From NCBI RefSeq assembly GCF_002287375.1, contig NZ_NPOA01000003.1, positions 124,001 through 188,000 on the forward strand: 64,000 nt of DNA. The letters run 5' to 3'. The notes beneath the pieces are model-generated. The model was not told the DNA's origin and did no database searches. It worked only from the letters and a program-made list of their open reading frames with translations. A program made the translations under genes and the position numbers. This DNA is from Virgibacillus profundi (lineage in GTDB: Bacteria > Bacillota > Bacilli > Bacillales > Amphibacillaceae). Shown one piece after another: positions 53,586 to 61,561 of this stretch (the first letter of the stretch is position 1; each line of letters begins with the position of its first letter).

Positions 53586-54442
53586 ATAAAGGTAAAATCG
53601 GCGTGCAAATGATGATGCTTAAAGGAAAAGTGGAAGAACTAGGAGCATATGAAACAATGAAAAAGCTGCATGAATTGGGGTATGGTGCGGTAGAGGTCTC
53701 ACAAATTCCTATGACTGAAGAGAATGTTGCTGAATTAAAAAGAGCCAGCAAAGATTTTGAAATTAAAATCGCAGCAATGTCAGCACCATTAGAACCAATG
53801 CTTCCAGGAGCTCCAGGCGAAACGCTAACAGATGATTTCGATAAGATTGTTAATGATTGTAAAACACTTGATTGTAATTTCTTGCGTATTGGTATGCTTC
53901 CATTAAATGTGATGGGTGATAAAGAGCAAATCATGGCATTTATCGAAAGAGCAGAAGCAATGGCAGATAAGTTGTTCGAGCATGGAATCGAGCTCTACTA
54001 TCATACACACCATATCGAATTCCAAAAGTATGATGGTGAATATTTACTGGACATCATAAAAAATAATACTTCCAAGCTCGGCTTTGAATTGGATGTTCAC
54101 TGGATCCAACGAGCTGGGGTGAATCCAGTTGAATTTATAAAAGAGTATAAGGGACGCATTTCTCTGTTACATTTAAAAGACTATCGTATTGGCAAACTGG
54201 ATATTAAAGAAGAAGATTTGAAAGATATGGGTAAATTCTTTGGAAAGTTCACGAACTTAATCGAGTTTGCTGAGGTTGGAGAAGGAAACTTAGATATGAA
54301 AGCAATTATTGAAGCGGGCCTTGAAAGTGGTGCACAATACTTCCTTATCGAACAAGATGATACGTACGGAAAAGATCCATTTGATTGTTTGGAAACATCG
54401 GCAGATAACTTAAGAAAATTAGGATATGCAGACTGGTTTTAA
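53582..54442 (+). CDS. TIM-barrel sugar isomerase/epimerase (AP endonuclease 2 family)
   Basis: A 286-residue xylose-isomerase-like barrel: MNKGKIGVQMMML, YHTHHIEFQKYDGEYLLDII, GFELDVHWIQRAGVNPVEFI, SLLHLKDYRIGK and EVGEGNLDMKAI give the metal ligands Glu, Asp, His and Glu. These enzymes epimerise or isomerise keto-sugars and some eliminate aglycones from 3-keto-glycosides. Coupling to two oxidoreductases before it and one after it suggests oxidation, epimerisation (or elimination) and reduction of one substrate. Confidence 0.87.
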   Translation: MNKGKIGVQMMMLKGKVEELGAYETMKKLHELGYGAVEVSQIPMTEENVAELKRASKDFEIKIAAMSAPLEPMLPGAPGETLTDDFDKIVNDCKTLDCNFLRIGMLPLNVMGDKEQIMAFIERAEAMADKLFEHGIELYYHTHHIEFQKYDGEYLLDIIKNNTSKLGFELDVHWIQRAGVNPVEFIKEYKGRISLLHLKDYRIGKLDIKEEDLKDMGKFFGKFTNLIEFAEVGEGNLDMKAIIEAGLESGAQYFLIEQDDTYGKDPFDCLETSADNLRKLGYADWF

Positions 54443-54470
54443 TCAAAATTAATGGAACGGGGTGATAGTG

Positions 54471-55544
54471 ATGAGCAAGGATGGAATGACATATGCGCCA
54501 AAGGGTAAGCCAAACCCAGTAGTAAAAGAAGGTGAATTTCCAATTGCAGCAGTTGCACTTGATCATGGTCATATTAATGGCATGTGTAATGGATTACTCG
54601 AAGCTGGAGCTACACTAAAATGGGTTTATGACCCAGATCAGCAAAAGGTTAAGGATTTCATTGAACAATTTCCAGGCGTTCGGCCTGCAGAATCATTAGA
54701 GCAGGCTTTAAGTGATGAATCAATCAAGTTGGTAGCAGCGGCTGCAATCCCTTCAGAACGAAGTGCATTAGGGAACAAGGTAATGGAAGCTGGAAAAGAT
54801 TACTTTACAGATAAAACACCTTTTACAACGAAGGAGCAATTGGAAGAAACAAAACGTGTTGTAGAAAAAACTGGACAAAAATATATGGTATATTTCAGTG
54901 AACGGCTACATGTTGAAGGAGCGGTATTCGCAGGAGATCTTATTAAAGATGGGGCAATTGGCAGCGTTATTCAGGTTACCGGTTTTGGCCCACACCGTTT
55001 AAATGCTCCAAGTCGCCCGGATTGGTTCTTTAATAAAGAACAGTATGGTGGTATTTTATGTGATATCGGGAGTCATCAGATTGAACAGTTCCTATATTAT
55101 GCAGGTTGTGAGGATGCAGAAATCCTTCACAGCAAAGTGGGGAATTATAATAATCCTGAACATCCCGAGCTTGAAGATTATGGTGATGCAACTTTACGGG
55201 GTGATAATGGTGCAACGCAAATCTTTAAAGTGGATTGGTTCACACCAGATGGATTAAGTACCTGGGGGGATGGACGTACATTTATTACCGGAACAGAGGG
55301 AACAATAGAAATTCGTAAATATGTAGACGTAGCCCGGGAAGAAACAGGCGATCATTTATTTCTGGTAAACAAGGATGGCGAGAAGCACTATAAGCTGTCA
55401 GGAGAAGTAGGCTTTCCTTTCTTCGGTGAATTTATAAAAGATTGTATAAATCGCACAGAGAATGCAATGACACAGGCACATGCATTTAAAGCTGCTGAAT
55501 TATGTTTGAAAGCACAGGAACAGGCAGTAGTGGTTTCAAAATAA
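54471..55544 (+). CDS. Gfo/Idh/MocA oxidoreductase C
   Basis: A 357-residue, more divergent relative. The N-terminus FPIAAVALDHGHINGMCNGLLEAG replaces the usual GxGxxG, and the Lys of FTDKTPFTT takes the place of EKP. The C-domain has GGILCDIGSHQIEQFLYYAG and DVAREETGDHLF. The ATG at 54471 follows GGGGTGATAG; GTG 54462 is in frame. With an altered cofactor loop and EKP motif it may be a specialised dehydrogenase or, less likely, a non-redox member. Confidence 0.82.
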   Translation: MSKDGMTYAPKGKPNPVVKEGEFPIAAVALDHGHINGMCNGLLEAGATLKWVYDPDQQKVKDFIEQFPGVRPAESLEQALSDESIKLVAAAAIPSERSALGNKVMEAGKDYFTDKTPFTTKEQLEETKRVVEKTGQKYMVYFSERLHVEGAVFAGDLIKDGAIGSVIQVTGFGPHRLNAPSRPDWFFNKEQYGGILCDIGSHQIEQFLYYAGCEDAEILHSKVGNYNNPEHPELEDYGDATLRGDNGATQIFKVDWFTPDGLSTWGDGRTFITGTEGTIEIRKYVDVAREETGDHLFLVNKDGEKHYKLSGEVGFPFFGEFIKDCINRTENAMTQAHAFKAAELCLKAQEQAVVVSK

Positions 55545-55553
55545 GAAATTCCC

Positions 55554-55601
55554 ATGCTGTCTAGGAGCTCAGTAACTGACTGGTCCCCAGACAGCATTTT
55601 T
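55554..55601 (+). terminator. Terminator after the oxidoreductase operon
   Basis: ATGCTGTCT plus GG pairs with CC plus AGACAGCAT, followed by five T. Confidence 0.85.
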
Positions 55602-55624
55602 GTCTTTGGAAAGGAGGATACGGC

Positions 55625-56548
55625 TTGACTGAGTTATTCACGATTCTTAAAGATATTATTCTACCAATCTTTATCATCATGGCTATCGGGTTTTTTATGC
55701 AGAAAAAATTTGACTTGCATATTCCGACATTGGCGAAATTGAATATTTATTTTCTTGTTCCAGGCTTTATATTTGTTAAATTATACAGTACGGCCTTTTC
55801 AGCCAATTTATTTATGAAGATATTATTCTTTTTCTTATTATATGTTGCTGTTCTCTACGTTTTATCTATTATCGTGGCAAAATGGATAGGATTAGATAAA
55901 AGGAAAAAGATTACTTTTTCAAATAGTGTCATGTTTTTTAACTCAGGAAATTATGGTGTACCGGTAAATGATTTAGTTTTCAAGAGTGATCCGTTTGCGA
56001 TGTCAATTCAGGTTATTGTATTAACCCTGCAAAATATATTTACATTTTCTTATGGTATTTTCTCTTTACAGTCTGTAAATATAGGAAAGCTAAAGGCGTT
56101 GCTCGGTTACTTTAAAATGCCAGTATTATATGCCATGCTGTCAGGGATTCTGTTAAATATATTTCAAGTTCCGATTCCAAATTTCATCTGGGTTCCAGCC
56201 AATTATATTGCAGATGCCATGATCTCGCTAGCCCTATTGACACTCGGTGCCCAAGTTGCAAATATTAAATTTAAGTCCGGGCTATCTTCTGTATATTCCA
56301 GTATCATAATCCGACTATTAATAGGTCCTATTATTGCTATAGGAATAATTTTTATATTTGGAGTGGAAGGGATTGCGGCACAGGCATTATTAATCGCCTC
56401 AGCAATGCCAACATCTGTAAACAGTGCGGTTATTGCACAGGAATATGATAATCATCCTAATTTTGCAGCTCAAATTGTCTTGTTTTCAACGTTAGTAAGT
56501 GCCTTTACAGTAACAATTGTAATCTATTTGGGCAGGGTTTTATTTTAG
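55625..56548 (+). CDS. AEC-family transporter
   Basis: A 307-residue membrane protein with ten predicted helices, starting with TTG seven bases after GGAGG. LKDIILPIFIIMAIGFFMQK and FNSGNYGVPVNDLVF are typical of the auxin-efflux-carrier/malate permease family. The relevant solutes in bacteria are small organic acids such as malate, malonate and lactate. Position inside the locus suggests export or uptake of a hydroxy acid, but the direction and substrate are unknown. Confidence 0.85.
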   Translation: MTELFTILKDIILPIFIIMAIGFFMQKKFDLHIPTLAKLNIYFLVPGFIFVKLYSTAFSANLFMKILFFFLLYVAVLYVLSIIVAKWIGLDKRKKITFSNSVMFFNSGNYGVPVNDLVFKSDPFAMSIQVIVLTLQNIFTFSYGIFSLQSVNIGKLKALLGYFKMPVLYAMLSGILLNIFQVPIPNFIWVPANYIADAMISLALLTLGAQVANIKFKSGLSSVYSSIIIRLLIGPIIAIGIIFIFGVEGIAAQALLIASAMPTSVNSAVIAQEYDNHPNFAAQIVLFSTLVSAFTVTIVIYLGRVLF

Positions 56549-56582
56549 GTGTGATTTACCCTCAATACGACAGCGCTTTCAC

Positions 56583-56611
56583 TTGACGAAAAATACGTAA
56601 GCTGATATTCT
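56583..56611 (+). promoter_or_regulatory. Sigma-A promoter of the larA-like gene
   Basis: TTGACG, 17-base spacer, TATTCT. A cre-like GACAGCGCTTTCA overlaps the upstream side of the -35 box (56569-56581). Confidence 0.65.
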
Positions 56612-56620
56612 TAAAGTAAT

Positions 56621-56641
56621 AATTTGTTTAGTAAACAAATT
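56621..56641. promoter_or_regulatory. ROK operator of the larA-like gene
   Basis: A perfect 10-1-10 palindrome, AATTTGTTTA G TAAACAAATT, starting 10 bases after the -10 box, in a position to block initiation. Confidence 0.85.
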
Positions 56642-56779
56642 AAAAGGAAATGCATGTTATTTATACGCAATTACTGTTATAAACAGGTTGTTAAGAAGAA
56701 TTTTTAAAGGAAACAATAATATAATCATGTGTTAAAAAAGAACTGAAAATTTTAGTATAGAAAAGGAGTGAGATAATTC

Positions 56780-58048
56780 ATGGGTATTCTTCAGGAATTA
56801 TTACGGGATATTCCCGTTCCTAAAATGGCGAATGTGAGACAAACATTTGATGCTACCGAGGTAGAGGATTTTGCTTTGGGTTTACAGACTGAATTGGAGA
56901 AAGAACATATAAAGAAAACGGTTAAGCCTGGTATGAGTATTGCAGTGGCAGTAGGTAGCCGAGGGGTAGATCGTCTGGTAGAAATGACAGCGATTACTGT
57001 AAAGTATCTGCAGGATCTAGGTGCAAAGCCATTTATTGTACCTTCGATGGGAAGTCATGGTGGTGCAACTGGCGAAGGGCAAAAAGCAGTACTGGAACAT
57101 CTCGGTGTAACTGCGGAGAGTGTTGGTGCAGAGATCCTTTCTTCCATGGAAGTTGTTAAAGTTGGAGAATTACCAAATGGCTTGCCTGTATACATTGATA
57201 AATATGCCTCAGAAGCCGATGGTATCGTAGTTATTAATCGGGTAAAGCCACATACTGCTTTTCGTGGGCCAGTAGAGAGTGGAATCATGAAAATGATTAG
57301 TATCGGGCTGGGCAAGCAAAAGGGTGCTGAAGCATGCCATCAATTAGGATTTAAACATATGGCAGAGCATGTTCCGGCAATGGCGAATCTGACGATGGAG
57401 AAGATGCCGATTCTTTTTGGCGTTGCAACGGTGGAAAATGCATTCGATAAAGTAGCAAAGGTAGAAGTACTTGCACCAGAAGAAATAATGGAAAGAGAAA
57501 CAGAATTGCAAAAACTGGCGAAACAGTGTTTGCCAAAACTTCATTTCGAACAAATTGATGTTCTGATCATTGATCAAATCGGCAAGAACATCAGTGGGGA
57601 TGGAATGGATCCTAACATTACAGGACGTTACCCAACACCATATGCTTATGGAGGACCTGAAGTAGTCAAGATGGTTGTGCTTGATTTAACGCCGGAAACA
57701 GAAGGAAATGCGAACGGTGTTGGAACAGCTGATTTCACAACGAAACGTCTTGAGGATAAGATGGACCGCGCGGCAACCTATGCAAACGGATTAACATCAA
57801 CTGTTGTAGGGCCAACACATATATCAACAACATTGCCAAATGATAAAGAGGCAATCCAAGCAGCTATTAAAACCTGCAATATACTCGATTTCACACAGGC
57901 GAAAGTAGTTCGAATTAAAAACACACTGGAATTAAGTGAAATTGAAGTTTCTGAGGCCTTACTGGATTATGTAAAAGAACATCCAAGTATTGAACAGACT
58001 TCAGAGCTTTATGATATTAACTTTAATAAAAATGGAAACTTATTTTAA
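56780..58048 (+). CDS. LarA-homologue nickel-pincer racemase/epimerase, proposed D-mannonate/D-gluconate 2-epimerase
   Basis: A 422-residue LarA-family (DUF2088) protein. Residues equivalent to the LarA active site are visible: H93 (SMGSHGGAT), H158 (RVKPHTAF), K171 (SGIMKMI, the Lys that attaches the pyridinium NPN) and H187 (EACHQLG). Their spacing of 65, 13 and 16 compares with 66, 10 and 16 in Lactiplantibacillus LarA (H108, H174, K184, H200). The protein racemises or epimerises an alpha-hydroxy acid. Flanking genes for fructuronate reduction, gluconate kinase and 6-phosphogluconate dehydrogenase favour D-mannonate to D-gluconate; lactate is the alternative. It is controlled by its own ROK operator. 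Confidence 0.85.
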   Translation: MGILQELLRDIPVPKMANVRQTFDATEVEDFALGLQTELEKEHIKKTVKPGMSIAVAVGSRGVDRLVEMTAITVKYLQDLGAKPFIVPSMGSHGGATGEGQKAVLEHLGVTAESVGAEILSSMEVVKVGELPNGLPVYIDKYASEADGIVVINRVKPHTAFRGPVESGIMKMISIGLGKQKGAEACHQLGFKHMAEHVPAMANLTMEKMPILFGVATVENAFDKVAKVEVLAPEEIMERETELQKLAKQCLPKLHFEQIDVLIIDQIGKNISGDGMDPNITGRYPTPYAYGGPEVVKMVVLDLTPETEGNANGVGTADFTTKRLEDKMDRAATYANGLTSTVVGPTHISTTLPNDKEAIQAAIKTCNILDFTQAKVVRIKNTLELSEIEVSEALLDYVKEHPSIEQTSELYDINFNKNGNLF

Positions 58049-58074
58049 ATATAACTTACACGGGGGAAGTAAAC

Positions 58075-58845
58075 ATGACAAATTTATTCGATTTAAAAGG
58101 AAAAACAGCAGTAGCAATTGGTGGTAATAGTGTATTAGGCGGTTCAATGGCAAAAGGGCTTGCCGCGCAAGGTGCAAAGGTAGCAATTGTTGGGCGAAAT
58201 ATGGAAAAAGCAGAAGAGGTAACAAAGGAGATTGAGGCTAACGGTGGTACAGCAAAATCCTTCGTGGCAGATGTGAGTGACCTTAAAACAGTTGAAAAAG
58301 CAGCCAAAGAAATTGAAGCATGGACTGGTGGCTGGGACATTGTTTTAAATGCACCTGGTAAAAACAGCTCTACACCATTTCTTGATCTAGATACAGACGA
58401 GTGGGATGACATTATGGATGTTAACTTAAGAGGTCTTGTATTTACAACACAAATTTTCGCAAAAAGAATGATTGAACAGGAAAGAAAAGGAAGCATCATT
58501 AATATTTCGTCTGTTTCATCAACAACACCGCTATCAAAAGTATTTACGTATTCGGCTTCAAAAGCAGGTGTGAACAATGTTACACAATTTCTTGCTAGAG
58601 AATTCGCTCCACACGGTATTCGAGTAAATGCAATTATTCCAGGATTCTTCCCTGCTGAGCAAAATCGCAAAATTCTTAGTGAAGACCGTATTGCATCAAT
58701 TATGGGTCATACTCCGATGGATCGCTTTGGAGAGCCTGAGGAACTGCAAGGGGCAGCTATTTATCTTGCTTCCGATAAAGCATCAGGCTTTGTAACAGGA
58801 TCCCTTCTTCGTGTAGATGGCGGATTTGGAAATATGACAATATAA
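58075..58845 (+). CDS. SDR oxidoreductase, probable D-fructuronate reductase (UxuB/YjmF-like)
   Basis: A 256-residue classical SDR. The cofactor loop is GGNSVLGG (16-23), the catalytic triad is S146, Y159 and K163 (YSASK), and the substrate-side segment IIPGFFPAEQNRKIL (188-201) resembles the PGFF...EQNR signature of the YjmF-type mannonate oxidoreductases rather than fatty-acid SDRs. It should reduce D-fructuronate (from UxaC) to D-mannonate with NAD(P)H. Gluconate 5-dehydrogenase is the main alternative. It is 26 bases downstream of the larA-like gene, in its operon. Confidence 0.82.
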   Translation: MTNLFDLKGKTAVAIGGNSVLGGSMAKGLAAQGAKVAIVGRNMEKAEEVTKEIEANGGTAKSFVADVSDLKTVEKAAKEIEAWTGGWDIVLNAPGKNSSTPFLDLDTDEWDDIMDVNLRGLVFTTQIFAKRMIEQERKGSIINISSVSSTTPLSKVFTYSASKAGVNNVTQFLAREFAPHGIRVNAIIPGFFPAEQNRKILSEDRIASIMGHTPMDRFGEPEELQGAAIYLASDKASGFVTGSLLRVDGGFGNMTI

Positions 58846-58852
58846 AAATAAA

Positions 58853-58997
58853 AGCGTAAGCGCCCGTTTAGCAACGTACAAACTAGAGCACTTCGAAATG
58901 AGATAAAGGAAACACGGTGAGCTAAAAGCGAACCGATGTTGACTTATCGTAGTGGAGGAGTGTGAAGTTTGCTAGTTGCTGGGCGCAGGAGCTGGAT
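58853..58997. repeat. GCGCCC-ended dispersed-type repeat
   Basis: It begins AAGCGTAAGCGCCCGTTTAG and ends AGTTGCTGGGCGCAGGAGCT, with complementary ends (GCGCCC/AGCAAC to GTTGCT/GGGCGC) and AGATAAAGGAAACACGG in the middle. I recognise this type from many Bacillaceae intergenic regions. It separates the SDR gene from gluconokinase. Confidence 0.6.
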
Positions 58998-59007
58998 ATA
59001 ATAATGA

Positions 59008-59043
59008 AAAAAGGCTTTGGAGTGATGTTCCAAAGCCTTTTCT
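59008..59043 (+). terminator. Terminator after the larA-SDR unit
   Basis: AAAAGGCTTTGGA and TCCAAAGCCTTTT form a 13-bp stem, with TCT following. The gluconokinase ribosome site starts just after it. Confidence 0.85.
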
Positions 59044-59073
59044 AAAGAAGTTATGCTAAAGGAAGAGGTAGCT

Positions 59074-60549
59074 ATGGGAAAAGAATTAGTCATAGGACTT
59101 GATATTGGAACAACTAGTGTGAAAGCAGTCATTTTTTACCTAAAGGGAGCTTTGATCGCAGAAGCGGAAGCATTAATTAACACATATTATCCGCATCCGG
59201 AATGGGCGGAACAGAATCCGGTGGAGATTGAACGTTCATCTGTACTTGCAATGAAGGAAGTTATCTTAAAAGCTAAGGTACAAAAGGATGAAATACTTAC
59301 TGTCGGAATATCCTGTGGGATGCATTCTCTGATATGTGTGGATGAAAACAGTGACCCATTATCACAAATGATTATTTGGTCTGACGGAAGAAGCAGTGCT
59401 CAAGCTGAAAAATTATCACAATCCACAGGAAAAGAAATCTACTTAAAAACAGGAACACCAATTCATCCAATGTCACCATTGATCAAGCTAATGTGGATGA
59501 AGGAAACGAATAATGAAGCATATCAAAAGGCAGCATATTTCATGTCGATGAAAGAATACTTATTGCAAAAATGGTTTGATAAACGTGTAATTGACTATTC
59601 GATGGCCTCAGCAACAGGGTTGTTTAATTTAGAAACATATAAATGGGACGATAAAGCATTGGAAATTGCCGGTATTAATAAAGATCAGCTTTCAGAAATT
59701 GTTCCCCCAACAGAAATTTTAACAGATATTAATGAAAAGATTGCAGAAGAAATGGGATTATCTTCACAGGTTCCCTTTGTCATTGGAGCGGCAGATGGGC
59801 AACTAGCGAATCTCGGTAATGGGGCAATTTCTCCGGGAGAAGTGGCTGTTTCAGTTGGTACAAGTGGGGCTATCAGGCAGTTTACTAAAGGTGTTCCAGT
59901 AAATGAAAAACAGGAAACATTTACGTATGCATTCACGTCGGATACATCCATTATTGGTGGTGCTACTAATAATGGCGGAATTGCTTTACAATGGTTAAAA
60001 GACTTGCTTGAGTTCCAGGGAAGTCATGATGAGCTTCTGGCAGGGGCAAATGATGTAGAACCAGGATCGGATGGTATTCTTTTTCTTCCATATGTAAATG
60101 GAGAAAGAGCGCCAGTTTGGAATCAGCATGCAAAGGGAAATTTCTATGGATTAAGTATCGGACATAAAAAAGAACATTTAGTACGTGCCGTTCTTGAAGG
60201 AATAACCTTTAATCTTTATCAGATTGGTAAATCCTTAGAAGAAATAGCGGGAAAGCCTGAAAAAATTAGTGTAAATGGCGGGTTAACTAAATCATCCCTA
60301 TGGGTGCAAATAATGGCAGATGTATTCGGAAAAGAAATACATCTTTCGGATACACATCATAATGCTGCATGGGGTGCAGCCTGGACTGCTTTAGTAGGAA
60401 TCGGCAAGGTAGGTTCCTTTGAAGAAATCAAAAAGAATCTGCCGGCTGAAAAGGTTGTTCAACCGAATAGGCAGAACCATGAAGTTTATTTGAAGGTATA
60501 CGAAAAGTATGAAGCTATTGCCAAGAATCTGGCAGTGTATTTTGAATAA
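59074..60549 (+). CDS. gntK: Gluconokinase, FGGY family
   Basis: A 491-residue sugar-acid kinase. LVIGLDIGTTSVKAVI is the ATP-binding N-terminus (5-20). The family signature regions are MSPLIKLMWMKE, AADGQLANLGNGAISPG and SVGTSGAIR, and the second FGGY motif is VNGGLTKSSLWVQIMADVFG. ATG 59074 follows AAGGAAGAGG; ATG 59053 is in frame. Compared with xylulose and glycerol kinases these motifs fit gluconokinase best. It would turn D-gluconate into 6-phosphogluconate for Gnd. No gntP or gntR lies adjacent. Confidence 0.87.
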   Translation: MGKELVIGLDIGTTSVKAVIFYLKGALIAEAEALINTYYPHPEWAEQNPVEIERSSVLAMKEVILKAKVQKDEILTVGISCGMHSLICVDENSDPLSQMIIWSDGRSSAQAEKLSQSTGKEIYLKTGTPIHPMSPLIKLMWMKETNNEAYQKAAYFMSMKEYLLQKWFDKRVIDYSMASATGLFNLETYKWDDKALEIAGINKDQLSEIVPPTEILTDINEKIAEEMGLSSQVPFVIGAADGQLANLGNGAISPGEVAVSVGTSGAIRQFTKGVPVNEKQETFTYAFTSDTSIIGGATNNGGIALQWLKDLLEFQGSHDELLAGANDVEPGSDGILFLPYVNGERAPVWNQHAKGNFYGLSIGHKKEHLVRAVLEGITFNLYQIGKSLEEIAGKPEKISVNGGLTKSSLWVQIMADVFGKEIHLSDTHHNAAWGAAWTALVGIGKVGSFEEIKKNLPAEKVVQPNRQNHEVYLKVYEKYEAIAKNLAVYFE

Positions 60550-60553
60550 GTTG

Positions 60554-60735
60554 CTTGGCAGTAAAGAAAGTATATCCATATTTTCTTTCTGGGGCTCCGA
60601 TTACTCGCCCCACCGTAAAGATTTGCATAAGTGCATAAGTAATACTTCGAAGCATTATCATCGCAGACGAAAAGTATTTTTCGTTGAACTAAGGCAATTC
60701 GCCTAACCTAAAGCGAATGCCAAGTTTTCTAATAA
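60554..60735 (+). repeat. TTGGC...GCCAA element, copy 5 (longest)
   Basis: It begins TTGGCAGTAAAGAAAGTATA, contains an extra GGGGCTCC...CGCCCC insert, then GCATAAGTGCATAAGTAATA shared with copy 2, the ACGAAAA/TTTTCGT hairpin, and a 3' stem GGCAATTCGC/GCGAATGCC followed by AAGTTTTCTAATAA. It lies between gntK and larB. Confidence 0.8.
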
Positions 60736-60786
60736 TCGATCATCAGACAGGTGATTTTTGCAAATGAAGATTTAAGGTGAGTGGAA

Positions 60787-61533
60787 ATGATGGAAGATAT
60801 TTTAAAACAAGTCCAGGAAGGTACAGTAAGTGTTGTAGAAGCAAAAGAAAAATTAGCCGGATATGAAAATTTGGGTTTTGCCAAAATAGACCATCATCGA
60901 AAAAAGCGTCAAGGTTTCCCGGAAATTATTTATGGGGAAGGAAAAACCGCTGAACAAATTACAGCTATTATTGAAGCAATAAAAGCAAATGGAGAAGATG
61001 TTTTAGTAACCCGGATTTCTAAAGAAAAAGCAGCAAGTATTCTTAATGAACACCCAGAGTTAACATATAATGAGACTGCCAAGATATTATTCTGGAAGCA
61101 AGAAACAGTTCCTATTAAAGAATCAAATGGATATATAGCAATTATTTGCGCAGGAACTTCTGATTTGAAGGTTGCTGAAGAAGCTGCTGTTACTGCAGAA
61201 GTGCTTGGCAGTGAAGTACGTCGTATCTATGATGTTGGTGTTGCGGGCATTCACAGGCTACTAGATAATATGGAAGAGATTCAAAATGCCAAGGTATCAA
61301 TAGTGGTAGCTGGTATGGAAGGTGCGCTTCCAAGTGTAGTTGGAGGACTTGTTTCACATCCTGTAATAGCTGTTCCAACAAGTGTTGGTTACGGTGCGAA
61401 TTTTCAAGGGCTGTCAGCATTACTTACCATGTTAAACTCCTGTGCATCTGGAATTAGTGTCGTTAATATAGATAATGGGTTCGGTGGAGCGTATAATGCT
61501 GTATTAATTGATCGCCTGGCACAGAAGGAATAG
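60787..61533 (+). CDS. larB: NPN cofactor carboxylase/hydrolase LarB
   Basis: A 248-residue enzyme that carboxylates nicotinic acid adenine dinucleotide and cleaves it to P2CMN, the first NPN step. It is homologous to PurE: SVVVAGMEGALPSVVGGLV near 171-189, PTSVGYGANFQG, and C219 in NSCASGI, equivalent to the Lactiplantibacillus Cys221 that forms the covalent intermediate. IVVAG... and DVGVAGIHRLL are conserved. Start ATG 60787 after AAGGTGA. It is followed by larC2. Confidence 0.93.
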   Translation: MMEDILKQVQEGTVSVVEAKEKLAGYENLGFAKIDHHRKKRQGFPEIIYGEGKTAEQITAIIEAIKANGEDVLVTRISKEKAASILNEHPELTYNETAKILFWKQETVPIKESNGYIAIICAGTSDLKVAEEAAVTAEVLGSEVRRIYDVGVAGIHRLLDNMEEIQNAKVSIVVAGMEGALPSVVGGLVSHPVIAVPTSVGYGANFQGLSALLTMLNSCASGISVVNIDNGFGGAYNAVLIDRLAQKE

Positions 61534-61561
61534 ATTTATACTTTTGAGAGGAGTATGTCAT

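Noticed and set aside
60509-60706. 65-codon frame overlapping the gntK end
   Set aside because: It runs through repeat copy 5, has no ribosome site, and the same sequence occurs in copy 2 without an open frame.
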